64,000 nt of DNA from Candidatus Riflebacteria bacterium HGW-Riflebacteria-1 (GTDB taxonomy: Bacteria > Muiribacteriota > Ozemobacteria > Ozemobacterales > Ozemobacteraceae): NCBI GenBank assembly GCA_002839445.1, contig PGYB01000005.1:482357-546356 (forward strand), written 5' to 3'. The position numbers and the translations under genes are program-made. A model generated the notes under the pieces. That model was not told where the DNA came from. It did not search any database and saw only the letters and a program-made list of their open reading frames with translations. The first letter of the stretch is position 1, and every line of letters begins with the position of its first letter. This document shows positions 44,401-52,950 of the stretch, piece by piece.

Positions 44401-47400
44401 CATCGAGGCCGCCGTGGTCCACTTCCTCGAATTTCAGTATGCTAAGGTTGACGTTGCCGAGATTGAGGGCTGAAACGGTCTGTGTCGTCGTTAGCGAGCC
44501 CTGTGGCCAGTTGCCGAGGTCGATTATGGTTTCGTTGACATCAACAATCTCTGTGTCAACGACATTAACTCTTACCGTGAAGCTTGCATAAGGTTCTTCG
44601 GCCTCGCGGGCATAGTTCTTGATGTAATAGTCGTCAAAAGCGTCCATGAACACAGTGTACTCGCCAGAAGGCTGGTTTATTGGAATTCTCAATGAAAACG
44701 AGGCAGGCTGCGAACTGGATACTGGTATGGCAAAATCGCTGTCCGGCGAAAAGGTTACGTAGCTGCGGTGGATCTGGTCGTATCCATTCGTGTGTATCAG
44801 GTGTGAGGGCCTCCAGGTAACGTTGGTCAGCCCCACGTTGCCTGAATTTACAACTGCAGAGGGGCCAACCCACTTCAGCGTGTTCACTTTCATATCGCCA
44901 AAATCAATGGTGGTAGAGGCCAGTGACAACTGGCGCTGAGCGATGATAATAGAATTTGAAACATCCGAGCCGGACGTGGCTGTACCGTTGTTAAGATCGG
45001 TTCCGGTGAAGGTGGCGATCATACTGTAGCTTGCCGGTGTCAGCCCGGTAATTGTCTGTGCCCGGTAATACCAGGTGAATGTAGCCGGGAAGCCGGGGGT
45101 TATGTCGGCCGTGGCAGGCACTGGCCCGGAAAGGTAGGTCAGCGCCCCGGTTGATCCTGAGGTTGCCGAAGGCAGCGTCGGGGTTACCGTAGCGATGGTC
45201 GAGCCACTTGCAACCGGGTTTGAGACAAGCAATGTTACAGTTACGGTCGCTCCAACTTCTACTGGATCAGGTGTAAGATTCAGTTCTCCGGTTAGATATC
45301 CGGGCTGTTTGTTTTCAAAATACAGCCGTCCTACCAGTCCTAGTCCATCAGTTGAGTAATTTGCTCCAGCCAACTTATACTGTCGGATGTCTACACGCCA
45401 GGTATGAAATTTGTTATTTCCAGCCGCTGTTGTGTTGAAGTTAAATGTGACCTCGGTGGTCGCCGATATCATACCGCTGGCAGCGAAAAAATTTCCGGAT
45501 GTCATGGCCGGGCCATTTTCAATGTCAACAGGATCTCCCGCGTCATCGTAAACGTAAATTCGGTAATACCGGTTGGTTAAAGCTCCGGTAAATTTACAGT
45601 ATATCTGTTGCCCCTTTGTGTAGGCATACTGTTCAGGCTGGTAAGTGCTGTCATTTGTCGAAAGAACTCCAACCATGGCAAGAACTTGCCAGACTCCGGT
45701 GCCACTTGCAGGTGCAGCGACAATTGCAGTCGGATTATTGGCGTCATAGCCGCGAACAGTAGCTCTGATGGTATCTGTGCCCAATGTTGCTAAGGGGGCG
45801 ATGTCTGCATGGTAGCAAATATCAAGGTAGCCGCCACCTGGAATCCGCGTGCCAGTTGCCGGCGAAACAACTATTTCGCTATGCGGGCCACCCAGCGTAT
45901 GAGTAAGGCTGGCAGCGTCGAAGATGGCATCTGCTTGCCCACTATTAGCAACTCTGATGTTGACGATCAGGTTTTCCTGTCCTCTTGAAACGCTTTCGTA
46001 AACTTCGGTTAATGAAGTGATGGTGAGATTAGGAGGAGTCTGAACAACACAGACGTTGCTTGTGCTTGTCGCTGCCCAGATTTTTGGATCGATAATGACG
46101 TTATCATCGAAGCCGAAAGCCGCGCACCGCAAGCTCAGGTTGCCGAGGGCGGCAGCCTGCCAGGAAAGCTGATACGACTTGCTTGACTCACCGGTTATAT
46201 CCTGGCGAACTGGTGTTGGACCACTGAGCCAGGATGCTCCGCCAGTTGCCATGGTCATGGTAGCAGTTTCGACATCGACAGTGGTTGCGCTGCCGATGTT
46301 GGTTACTGTGACTGTGGCTGTAAAAGTTTGGCCAAGGCTGACGCTGTTGGGAAGTGTGATGCCGAGAGTAAGACTTGCAGGGTTGCCGACTTCAAAGAAA
46401 TTTTCTGCCAGAATGATCGAGTCGAAAACGCGAGTACAGGTAACCCGCCAGGTTCCAGTCTTTGATAACGCAGTAAGGTTCAGCTCATCATCAAATTTTC
46501 CAGTATTGTCGGTAGTTATGGCCGGATTTGAGGATTTTACCGGAACGGGATTTTCGGGCTCATACCAGCGCATGCGATGCTCTTTTAGGGGCATCAAATT
46601 CTCTGCCCGGGCGTAAACCGTATATGTCCCCACATTGAACGAATCTTTTGGAATAAATTTTGCCGCGTCTTTGTATGTGTTGACAAAGCCGGCGACAATT
46701 GTCCACGCACCCTTGAAAAGAGCGCCATCATTGTTTAGAGAAGGAATCAGCAGGTTGGCGTCGCGAAACTTCAGCCAGGCATCGATTGTGGCAGCGCCTG
46801 TTGCCGAGTTCGGGTCGATTTCAAGCAGATATCTTACCGATGAAGCCTGCCCGGCATATATTTCTATAGGTAAAGTCGTTTGCGGAACTATGTTCAGATA
46901 GCTTCCCCAGCTGAACTTGAGAGTAGTGAGGTCCCACAGCGCGGCAGCGTTGTCGTCGCCTTCGTTCTCGACCAGTACATCTACTGGAACGCCAGTTTGG
47001 CCTAGGTATACAGTTGAGGGTGTGGTAACACTCAATACGCGCAGTTTGGCGGGAGATCTTATCAGCCATGAGTGCGGTAAGTCCGCAGCATTGTCATAGA
47101 CATTCGCTGCGGTGATACTGTTTGTACCTGTGGCTGTTGCATCAACCTTGTCAGTGTCTGGTGTACTGGATGCCAGAATGTCTACAGAAAAGGTGACGTT
47201 AAGAGTGCCACCATTTCTGGGAATGGTTGAACCTATGGCCGGGCTGGTACGTGTCCAGTTATATTGCCCGACAGCGGGGATTTTAAAGGTCAGGCTGGCG
47301 CCGCCGAAAGAGATGTCGGACGGACCTGGATTCATAAGGGTGACTGTAACTGGCACGCCCCCCTGACCCTGAGTAACAGAGGTTTTAGGGCTGGATACCT

Positions 47401-48343
47401 GTGTTATGACGATTCTTGTGCGTTTATACACGCATTCAACACTTTTCGGGGATTCCCGGCCACTTGTGTCTACATCAGTGATGCAGTAATAAGTAGTGTC
47501 GGTTACAGGATTGTCATCGAAGAAGACATTTGTGGTAGATGCAATTGGGCTTCCCCATGGCCCTCCCGGTGTCGTGCTGCGGTAAATGTTATAACGCAAG
47601 AGTTGCGGAACTCCGGCCGGAGGGATGCTGGGAAGCCAACTGAGTCTTATGCTGGCTGCGTTTTCAGTAACTCGCAATCCACTGGGACTGACATTGCAAT
47701 AGACTCTGTCAAACCAGTGATGAACTTCATTCTGCTGATTTTTATCAGGATCGACATAAAGTGTTGAACTTAGACTTAGAGTATAAGATTCACCAGCTGG
47801 AAGTTGTTCGGTCCAGGTTGCCGGCCTGAAAGGACCAATCCGGGGATTTACTGCGGCTGTTCCATTGTAGTTTTCTTCTCGAAAAAAATTACCTATTCTG
47901 TTGCTGCCGGAGTTGTAAATGCCTCCATTAATCGTGATAGACCATGGTGAAGGATCTCCAGGAAGGACGACGCGGTAAAAATTTGAAATACTTACCTCTA
48001 CATTAGCAGCGGATGCGATCACATTGCCTGAAAAGAGATTCTGATAGCAAACTGCCACCATGCTTCCGTCTGGTTTGTTGCCTTTTTTGCAATGGATGTA
48101 AGCTCTGACGCTTCCCAACGAAATGTCGCCGACAGTGCCGTCATATAAGCAGTCGGCAGCCTCATATCCGGCATTGGTTACAACACGTGTCCAGCTTGCC
48201 AGACTTCCGGTAAAATTGGCGTTGCCCAGTTGTTCCAGGGCAGATACAGGTAATGGCAGCAGAATGGCTGCGACGAGAAGAAGGGTGTGCAGCCAGACGA
48301 AACTTAGCCTCAAGTTGAACCCTGGACTTTTAAATGATTTCAT
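41447..48343 (-). CDS. 2298-residue secreted repeat protein (jelly roll, FN3, CARDB-like and DFG-type repeats)
   Basis: Signal peptide to about residue 36 (LLLVAAILLPLPVSA). Residues about 37-220 are a beta-rich module; 225-315 are FN3-like (ASIRLSWLPSIPPAGVPQLL). About 315-1090 hold several CARDB-like units with V-x2-GQ-x2-V-x-V-x-V-x-N. About 1170-2080 hold eight units starting IDFG/IDLG/ADLG-x4-G, several carrying a D-x-N-x-NG-x2-D-x2-E loop of calcium-binding type (for example DDNGDGIWNAGEP). A C-terminal jelly-roll-like module (about 2085-2298) resembles LamG or carbohydrate-binding domains. No enzyme motif or sorting signal was recognised. The start overlaps the upstream gene as ATGA. 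A cell-surface adhesin or matrix role is inferred. Confidence 0.88.
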   Translation of the reverse strand: MKSFKSPGFNLRLSFVWLHTLLLVAAILLPLPVSALEQLGNANFTGSLASWTRVVTNAGYEAADCLYDGTVGDISLGSVRAYIHCKKGNKPDGSMVAVCYQNLFSGNVIASAANVEVSISNFYRVVLPGDPSPWSITINGGIYNSGSNRIGNFFREENYNGTAAVNPRIGPFRPATWTEQLPAGESYTLSLSSTLYVDPDKNQQNEVHHWFDRVYCNVSPSGLRVTENAASIRLSWLPSIPPAGVPQLLRYNIYRSTTPGGPWGSPIASTTNVFFDDNPVTDTTYYCITDVDTSGRESPKSVECVYKRTRIVITQVSSPKTSVTQGQGGVPVTVTLMNPGPSDISFGGASLTFKIPAVGQYNWTRTSPAIGSTIPRNGGTLNVTFSVDILASSTPDTDKVDATATGTNSITAANVYDNAADLPHSWLIRSPAKLRVLSVTTPSTVYLGQTGVPVDVLVENEGDDNAAALWDLTTLKFSWGSYLNIVPQTTLPIEIYAGQASSVRYLLEIDPNSATGAATIDAWLKFRDANLLIPSLNNDGALFKGAWTIVAGFVNTYKDAAKFIPKDSFNVGTYTVYARAENLMPLKEHRMRWYEPENPVPVKSSNPAITTDNTGKFDDELNLTALSKTGTWRVTCTRVFDSIILAENFFEVGNPASLTLGITLPNSVSLGQTFTATVTVTNIGSATTVDVETATMTMATGGASWLSGPTPVRQDITGESSKSYQLSWQAAALGNLSLRCAAFGFDDNVIIDPKIWAATSTSNVCVVQTPPNLTITSLTEVYESVSRGQENLIVNIRVANSGQADAIFDAASLTHTLGGPHSEIVVSPATGTRIPGGGYLDICYHADIAPLATLGTDTIRATVRGYDANNPTAIVAAPASGTGVWQVLAMVGVLSTNDSTYQPEQYAYTKGQQIYCKFTGALTNRYYRIYVYDDAGDPVDIENGPAMTSGNFFAASGMISATTEVTFNFNTTAAGNNKFHTWRVDIRQYKLAGANYSTDGLGLVGRLYFENKQPGYLTGELNLTPDPVEVGATVTVTLLVSNPVASGSTIATVTPTLPSATSGSTGALTYLSGPVPATADITPGFPATFTWYYRAQTITGLTPASYSMIATFTGTDLNNGTATSGSDVSNSIIIAQRQLSLASTTIDFGDMKVNTLKWVGPSAVVNSGNVGLTNVTWRPSHLIHTNGYDQIHRSYVTFSPDSDFAIPVSSSQPASFSLRIPINQPSGEYTVFMDAFDDYYIKNYAREAEEPYASFTVRVNVVDTEIVDVNETIIDLGNWPQGSLTTTQTVSALNLGNVNLSILKFEEVDHGGLDVNTILSVLPAGPQALATDGLLLASVSADVDEFQPPGVYITTWRLYEDNVALEASDTFQVRIGIGDMFLEVAPTPIDMGNGTPTYTITDVPFTIKNTGELDLTKLKLLKGDLTDGAAGLIPGENIIPEIPAVISPGNTEAATMSLYIAAGVPFGDYSGGQTMYEDLNSNNEFDTDEPFFNFVLNVHVNEYRAIQVLAGTIDFGGRVPGEVGSITFQIKNIGSVDLVDLQWMKVDLVEDIFSNVLTQSWYEFQPIPTPFSLAVGELFNAIGSITINTGQADGNYVGNPTAVLFDDKTTPGVFDIVDDPYDSFNVLCQVGGKSLEILTDPVTISAAEPGSISGSSFFEVKNTGKLLLVKATASATTNLTSGGNFIPASACSFNPNVFAAMNSGQTKSAHWSVDVPPGTNAGVYTGTLLVWNDDNANGSLDPLEASDTATLEIEVASKRIIRVTPNPADLGFVPAGQTGSITVSIYNDGNIHILNNIRLHAVALNPVASGPTPISGISMAPAIASNNLATGTMVNASIQVVVPVGQTGYPYSSEQVMFIDDNGDGIWNAGEPGATFTLGLTVGQKLLSVSPSLIDFGTITAVGPHNKIFSVKNETNIALSYGSWDEISPLTKGTDIIPSSCLEFSPVNFTVGSGATKSDCIASLTLNVASWPQGVYIGTYTAFEDDNGNGVADGFEASDTFQVRLDIGAIGALDILAVSQVLPLDAGTLDQGGSTGIFNVSYQNTGNVALNNLVWNNTTLFNGGNSISSALVIFSAPDTSLTVGEISSSTVQIGPCGSAQAPGIYMSTQYLYDTVRLSASDSFTLMCEVVVGSVGPEVASGSVYQEVATLTWTPPGATWIMSAWVSLDDTASAAIRLLEVDADGNQAWRGIEIDSSGGLTASGTSGSGVVLSSNSGSRTWHRVYFSFPGPDLAIASNTYMVLQNTTEHTASQSVFFDGVQLEKAGDGQTRPAPYTSDKILVSPNRKQTLDGKYRYNEW

Positions 48344-49128
48344 ATGTGTTCTCCTGCGCTTTCTTCTCGCGAATCCTGCGAAGCATGGCTGTCGCCAGGA
48401 AGGTCTTGTGTCGAGTATTCATAACCAGTATATGCTGTTTTGATGCCTGCTGGAGTCCGCTTTTTTACACTGAATGAAAGCAGGAATCTTATTAAAAACA
48501 CATAACCCAGAAGCATCAGCAGTCGCATGCCATAGACCCAGTTGTAGCTGTCCAGGGTTTGTCCGAACAGGGCAGAGCTATGCAGTTGGTACAGGCGTTC
48601 GTCGCCATGGAGTTCAGCCATGGCCAGCGAAAGCTTACGCAGTTCTATGTCCTCTGGAAAGCGAGAGAGAAAGCCGATCAGCTGCTTCTGTGCCCTTTTA
48701 TATGGAAGCAGGGTTATAAGTATCAGGAGCTCGTCTCTGGTCAGCGGCCTTTCTCGCAACGAAGGAGCAAATCGCTGAGAGCTGCGCTCGAACGACCAGT
48801 CTGGTGGAGCGGACGGGATGCCCGGTTCGATGCTGCGTGCCCGATTCCAGAGATGCGTGGCACGAGCGTCGTTACCAAGCCTTCCTTCGCGCCGCGCGCG
48901 CCTGGCAAGTTCTATGGCCTGACGCGCCGGGTGATTGATTGCAGGCTGTGATCCGGGCTTTGCCGCTAAAAACTGAGTTGTCGGCCAAAAAAGCATGAGC
49001 AGGCAACAGGCAAAGATGCACGGTTTAAAACCAGTTTGATTTGTTATTGCTTCTGCTTTACGGTATATTCGCATTGATAGAGCGCTCGAGATAGCTTCTG
49101 TGAGATTCTGTGCAAAACGTTTATACAT
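48340..49128 (-). CDS. TPR-like bitopic membrane protein coupled to the giant gene
   Basis: 262 residues from ATG 49128, with GGAG eight bases upstream and an 8-base overlap with the preceding gene; a longer in-frame start is less likely. A membrane segment (CIFACCLLMLFWPTTQFLAA) precedes a TPR-like helix pair (IELARRARREGRLGNDARAT, HLWNRARSIEPGIPSAPPDW). Helices with DELLILITLLPYKRAQKQL and ELRKLSLAMAELHGDE follow, then a second membrane segment (MRLLMLLGYVFLIRFLL) and a polar tail. It is homologous over most of its length to 2606-3229. The stop overlaps the giant gene start, so the two are translated together. Likely part of the machinery handling the giant protein; mechanism unknown. Confidence 0.8.
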   Translation of the reverse strand: MYKRFAQNLTEAISSALSMRIYRKAEAITNQTGFKPCIFACCLLMLFWPTTQFLAAKPGSQPAINHPARQAIELARRARREGRLGNDARATHLWNRARSIEPGIPSAPPDWSFERSSQRFAPSLRERPLTRDELLILITLLPYKRAQKQLIGFLSRFPEDIELRKLSLAMAELHGDERLYQLHSSALFGQTLDSYNWVYGMRLLMLLGYVFLIRFLLSFSVKKRTPAGIKTAYTGYEYSTQDLPGDSHASQDSREESAGEHI

Positions 49129-49828
49129 CGTTTTGGCTCCCGGCAGCAGATTTTTGCAGTAACTCAAATTTTCGCTGCAGCTTGTGGTGTTCCTGGCTCA
49201 GGCGTATGCATTCCGGGCACGATTGCGACTGCGAAACCGATTGTTTCGATTTCGCTTCAACACTTTCTCTGATATCATGAATTGCTCTCCAGGCCTGCCA
49301 GATCAACAGAGCCAACAACACCGGCAAGGTCAGCAGGCGTATAAATAGGCCCCATAGAGAATAGCCGGTATTTTCAGTCGATTGGGCAATCAGATTTGCG
49401 GGCAGTTCCTGACCAGGCGTGAGCCATGGCGGCCTGGCGATTTTCGGTTCAACAATTCTTGCCTGCCGCCAGAGCTCTTCCGCTTCCATGGGCCGATTGG
49501 CTTCGTATGCCCGCAGAGATCTGGTGAGCAAGCCGGCGACGGTGTTCTGGGATTCTGCGTAACAAGTTCCACTTACCATGGCAATGGCGACAAAAAGTGC
49601 TGCAAAAGGCAGCAATAATCCGGTTCTTTTAGCAAGCAAGCCTAAGGACAAAGTCAGAAAAACAGCTGTCGCAAGGGTACGCAAAAACAGGATATGCTGC
49701 CGCCAGTCGAGTCCTTCAGCCGCAACAAACCCCAGAAGTATCAGACCCATACTGATACTGAATATCTTTGTAAAAATTTTTTTCACCCTGTCTAATTCTA
49801 GCAAAAATAGTGACTTTATCCTATACAA
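49121..49828 (-). CDS. Membrane protein with TPR-like motif and Cys-x2-Cys coiled tail, first gene of the giant-protein operon
   Basis: Up to 235 residues; the start is uncertain because 49828 is a TTG without a ribosome site, and GTG 49786 or ATG 49750 are alternatives. Two to three hydrophobic segments lie in the first 100 residues (MGLILLGFVAAEGLDW, TAVFLTLSLGLLAK, LLLPFAALFVAIAMVSG). A TPR-like stretch follows with EELWRQARIVEPKIARPPWL, the segment shared with 2606-3229 and 48340-49128. A membrane helix (LLTLPVLLALLIWQAW) and a tail with CPEC and a short coiled coil (LSQEHHKLQRKFELLQK) come last. It overlaps the next gene by 8 bases. Confidence 0.72.
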   Translation of the reverse strand: MYRIKSLFLLELDRVKKIFTKIFSISMGLILLGFVAAEGLDWRQHILFLRTLATAVFLTLSLGLLAKRTGLLLPFAALFVAIAMVSGTCYAESQNTVAGLLTRSLRAYEANRPMEAEELWRQARIVEPKIARPPWLTPGQELPANLIAQSTENTGYSLWGLFIRLLTLPVLLALLIWQAWRAIHDIRESVEAKSKQSVSQSQSCPECIRLSQEHHKLQRKFELLQKSAAGSQNDV

Positions 49829-49992
49829 TTATTCGAAATTGCCAGCAACAGGGTGGTTTATGCCTGAAATTAACATCAGTTGTTTTTGTACAGCTTATAA
49901 GCAGAGGAGTGGTTTTGCGAATACCCCCACGGGATTGCTGGATTTGACAGTGAAGAGGTTTAATCGGTGGCAAGCCCGCAGGTGAGAAACCG

Positions 49993-50030
49993 TAAAAACA
50001 CCGCCTGAGGCTGCTTGAGCCTCAGGCGGT
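49993..50030 (-). terminator. Rho-independent terminator of the small membrane protein gene
   Basis: A 13-14-bp perfect GC-rich stem (49998-50010 with 50018-50030) around a short loop is followed on the minus strand by TTTTT. Confidence 0.9.
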
Positions 50031-50057
50031 GCTGCTTAACAAAAGGTGGGAGTGAAT

Positions 50058-50249
50058 TCAGTTGAAGTTTTTTCGGCCTTTGAACAGGTAAATAAGTATG
50101 CCGACGGGGCCGGTTAAGAGCGTAAACAGCGCCCAGCCGGCGCGATGCTTGTCGCATTTGTTGTCCTGGGCGATAAAGCCTACGGCAACTGTCTGAAACA
50201 TGAACGCGAATATTACATAGGCCGCCAGGAGGGTTGGAAAGAATCCCAT
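50058..50249 (-). CDS. Small two-helix membrane protein
   Basis: 63 residues with two hydrophobic helices: FPTLLAAYVIFAFMFQTVAV and WALFTLLTGPVGILIYLFKG. The second resembles the GPxG-x2-Y-hydrophobic-KGRK ending of PLDc_N-type or other small bacterial membrane proteins. The ATG has ribosome site GGAG. It lies 18 bp behind the C39-like peptidase gene and before a strong terminator, so both are probably co-transcribed. Function unknown. Confidence 0.7.
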   Translation of the reverse strand: MGFFPTLLAAYVIFAFMFQTVAVGFIAQDNKCDKHRAGWALFTLLTGPVGILIYLFKGRKNFN

Positions 50250-50267
50250 GGTTGTTCTCCTTAAATA

Positions 50268-51458
50268 TTATCTGCCGAAAAGGCTTTTAATGCCATTGCC
50301 AATGCCCTTGGCAACCGAAGAAGACAGATTGCCGACCTGGTTGGCCACCCAGCCGCCAGCCTGTAACACCGATCCGCCGGCTACGGCCGCGCCACCCAGA
50401 ATCGAGTTGCCAACGCCGCCCTGTCGCATGCGATCTTTGCCCCAGCCACTGAGCATACTGCCGAGTGCTGTGGGTACCCGTGAACCGATGCTGACGACTG
50501 CTCCGGGAATGCCAAGAACAAGTTTTGAAGCGCCTCCGGCCAGCTGACCCCAGTCGCGGTTAGTCCAGCCGGTAACCACTTCGTTGATACCAGAAGCCAT
50601 ATTGTCTTCGGTCGCAGTTGACAACGGGCTCGAAGGCCAGCTTGAACTACCATTGATATCGATCATCAGATTCGAATAACCGGCAACCTTGCCGATGAAA
50701 GTATCGCCAAATGGCCTTTTCCAGGCTTTGCTGAATTCGGCAATATCCATCTCGTGGCCAGAACGCGTGCCCCAGTAAGAGTCGCGCATGCGAAGCGAGA
50801 TAATTTTTCCGGAAGCGTCACGGTTATAACCGTAAATGTTAACCCAGTGCGGCGTACCGTCACCCGAATCTACCAGAACCATCACCGGGGTGCCGGCATC
50901 AATTTTTTTGACTATGTCGTCGATTGAGCAGTTCTGGCGCTGGCGAGCCTTTACGCCATTCTTGTTAAGGTAACCGACTATTACCGGCGGCGCGGTGAAA
51001 ATGCCGGCCGGATTAGTTGCTTTGTAGACATCCTGAGCCTCTTTGTCAATTCCAAGGCCCTTAAACACTGAAGTCATCGCAAACTGACCACAGTAATTGT
51101 CGCCGCCAATCGAAATATCCTGCTCTTCGTAGCCAGGCAGAATTTTGCTCGAACCTTCTTCAGGCTCTGGCGCGCTGCTGGCAGCGACTTCTTGCTCGTC
51201 TTCTTCTGTTGGCAGAGCAGCAGTCGGCTCGACTTCGGGTTCATCCGGGGGGGCGATTATAACTTCGTCTTCGCTCACTGCTGCTGGTGACGACTCGGTT
51301 TCGCCGGTCGCGCCTTCTTCGCTCTGCAGTTTCGGATCTATCTTGATAGTGTTGTCTTCATCAAATGGCCCGGCAATGCCCGGCGACAGCCCGATCAGGC
51401 TGATAGTGGCAACAAACAGGATCAGAATAAACATGAATAAATTCAAAGATTTTTTCAT
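50268..51458 (-). CDS. Secreted C39-like cysteine peptidase
   Basis: 396 residues. Signal peptide (NLFMFILILFVATISLIG), then an acidic Glu/Pro/Ala linker (about 32-105). A papain-like C39_2-type domain spans about 108-255, with Cys123 in GGDNYCGQFAMTS, His204 in DGTPHWVNIYG and Asp226 in RMRDSYWGT. The C-terminal third (about 265-396) is Gly/Ser/Ala-rich and low in charge, like a surface-associated or self-associating tail (GGASKLVLGIPGAVVSIGS). A secreted protease or cross-linking enzyme is likely; the substrate is unknown. Ribosome site AGAGG precedes the ATG. Confidence 0.82.
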   Translation of the reverse strand: MKKSLNLFMFILILFVATISLIGLSPGIAGPFDEDNTIKIDPKLQSEEGATGETESSPAAVSEDEVIIAPPDEPEVEPTAALPTEEDEQEVAASSAPEPEEGSSKILPGYEEQDISIGGDNYCGQFAMTSVFKGLGIDKEAQDVYKATNPAGIFTAPPVIVGYLNKNGVKARQRQNCSIDDIVKKIDAGTPVMVLVDSGDGTPHWVNIYGYNRDASGKIISLRMRDSYWGTRSGHEMDIAEFSKAWKRPFGDTFIGKVAGYSNLMIDINGSSSWPSSPLSTATEDNMASGINEVVTGWTNRDWGQLAGGASKLVLGIPGAVVSIGSRVPTALGSMLSGWGKDRMRQGGVGNSILGGAAVAGGSVLQAGGWVANQVGNLSSSVAKGIGNGIKSLFGR

Positions 51459-51609
51459 AATCGACCTCTTTCTAGAAGCTATTTAATTCTAACATCAGCA
51501 TGAATAAATCGCCAGACTGTCACTGGCATGTACGCCGCAGGCATAAAACCCTTCGATACAGGGATTACTATTAATACCTCAACATCATCGAAAAGTTTAT
51601 TTTATTTGC

Positions 51610-52950
51610 TCAGTCGATGTTAAATGGGTCACTGCTGGGCGGTTTCCCGGATTCATGACCGGAAAAACTGGCCGCTGAGCCTCTGCGTATTGTGTATTCG
51701 ATACCTGACGGTGGCGGCGAATCGGTGTAATGCATGTTACCGTTAGCATCCTTCCACTGGTAAATCGTGCCAGGCCGATGTACAACCGCTGGTGAAGCTT
51801 GATTTTGCGGGGTTACCGTCTGGGTATTGCCTGAACCGGTGGTGCTTCCACGGCTTGCCAGGTAACGATCAACGTTTGACGATTGCCCCAGAATCGTGCG
51901 CATCTGCGCGTTGCTGAGGTTGCCAAATGTTTCGCGGTCTAGAATCTGCGCGGCTGTAAAAGCGTGTTCCGGGTAATCTTTGACAAAATTCTGCAAAAAG
52001 ACAGCCATGCGGTTTTCACGGTTGTTGTGCTTTGAGAAAGAGTCGAGAACAAGTTTTTCGCCATCTGGCAACTCTTTGGACAGTCTGGTGAAAATCAGGG
52101 CGTTGATTGCCTCAACGTTTAAATAGTCTTCGCCGGTAAGCTGGCCGCCAGCGATCGGGTATGAGTCGTAACCGCCTTCGGGCTTTTCGATCTTAACCGT
52201 CTGCAGACTGTTTCTCGTGCGATTCTCTTCTTCCGGAAAGAAGAGAGCCTTGATGAATTCGGCAAAGCCTTCGGCAAAAGACGCTTTGGGCGCCGTTTTT
52301 TCGTTGGTGTAATGGCTGTTGTCAAACCCGTAGCCATCAGGTTCGATAGCGGTCAGATCGAGGGCATGCCCGAATTCATGCGCGTAAGTTCCCTTCATCT
52401 GCTCAGCCGCTCCCGGGCCGTAGCCAATACAGTGCGAGCCACTGATGCGGATCTCAGAGTGAATATTGTATGCCCCGTTCTCGTAGCGATAGATTCTGGC
52501 GTTCTGCGGCCAGAAATCATCGCTTACCTTCGGGTAGCGCCCGGTGTCTTCGTAGCCGGTGATATCAGCCAGTTCAATCTTTATACTGCCGCCAGCGTCT
52601 GGGTAGCGCGGTTTCAGGTCGTTGAATCTCTGATGCGAAGAAAACCGGTAAGTCTCAAGCAGACCGCGCTGCAGGTCGGTCAGGTTGCTTTCGTTGCCAC
52701 CCATCAGCTGCAGCAGATGAGCTTCGCTTTGCACCCGAACTGATCGCACCAGATAAGCGTTTTGCCCATCTTTTGACGCTACGACGGTTTCGTTGCTGCC
52801 GACCGCGCTCTTCAGTTCCTGAATCGGGCCGTAACGGGTGATGACTGAATAGGTTGTACTCAGTTCAACCGCCGCAAACAGGCTGCTCGCGAAGGTGCAG
52901 AACAATATGGCGAGAACAAGCCTGGCGCCGTGGCGCTGTCGCATTATCAT
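51610..52950 (-). CDS. Secreted HExxH zinc metalloprotease with DUF4124 tail
   Basis: 446 residues. Signal peptide (RLVLAILFCTFASSLFAA). The zinc motif His191-Glu192-x2-His195 is in GTYAHEFGHALDLT; ASFAEGFAEFIKALFF downstream could give a third ligand Glu, as in gluzincin-like enzymes. After a Gln/Thr linker a DUF4124 domain ends the protein (YQWKDANGNMHYTDSPP, about 395-425); that domain is common in envelope proteins. It overlaps the upstream secreted protein gene as ATGA and has ribosome site GGGAG. The target is unknown. Confidence 0.85.
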   Translation of the reverse strand: MIMRQRHGARLVLAILFCTFASSLFAAVELSTTYSVITRYGPIQELKSAVGSNETVVASKDGQNAYLVRSVRVQSEAHLLQLMGGNESNLTDLQRGLLETYRFSSHQRFNDLKPRYPDAGGSIKIELADITGYEDTGRYPKVSDDFWPQNARIYRYENGAYNIHSEIRISGSHCIGYGPGAAEQMKGTYAHEFGHALDLTAIEPDGYGFDNSHYTNEKTAPKASFAEGFAEFIKALFFPEEENRTRNSLQTVKIEKPEGGYDSYPIAGGQLTGEDYLNVEAINALIFTRLSKELPDGEKLVLDSFSKHNNRENRMAVFLQNFVKDYPEHAFTAAQILDRETFGNLSNAQMRTILGQSSNVDRYLASRGSTTGSGNTQTVTPQNQASPAVVHRPGTIYQWKDANGNMHYTDSPPPSGIEYTIRRGSAASFSGHESGKPPSSDPFNID

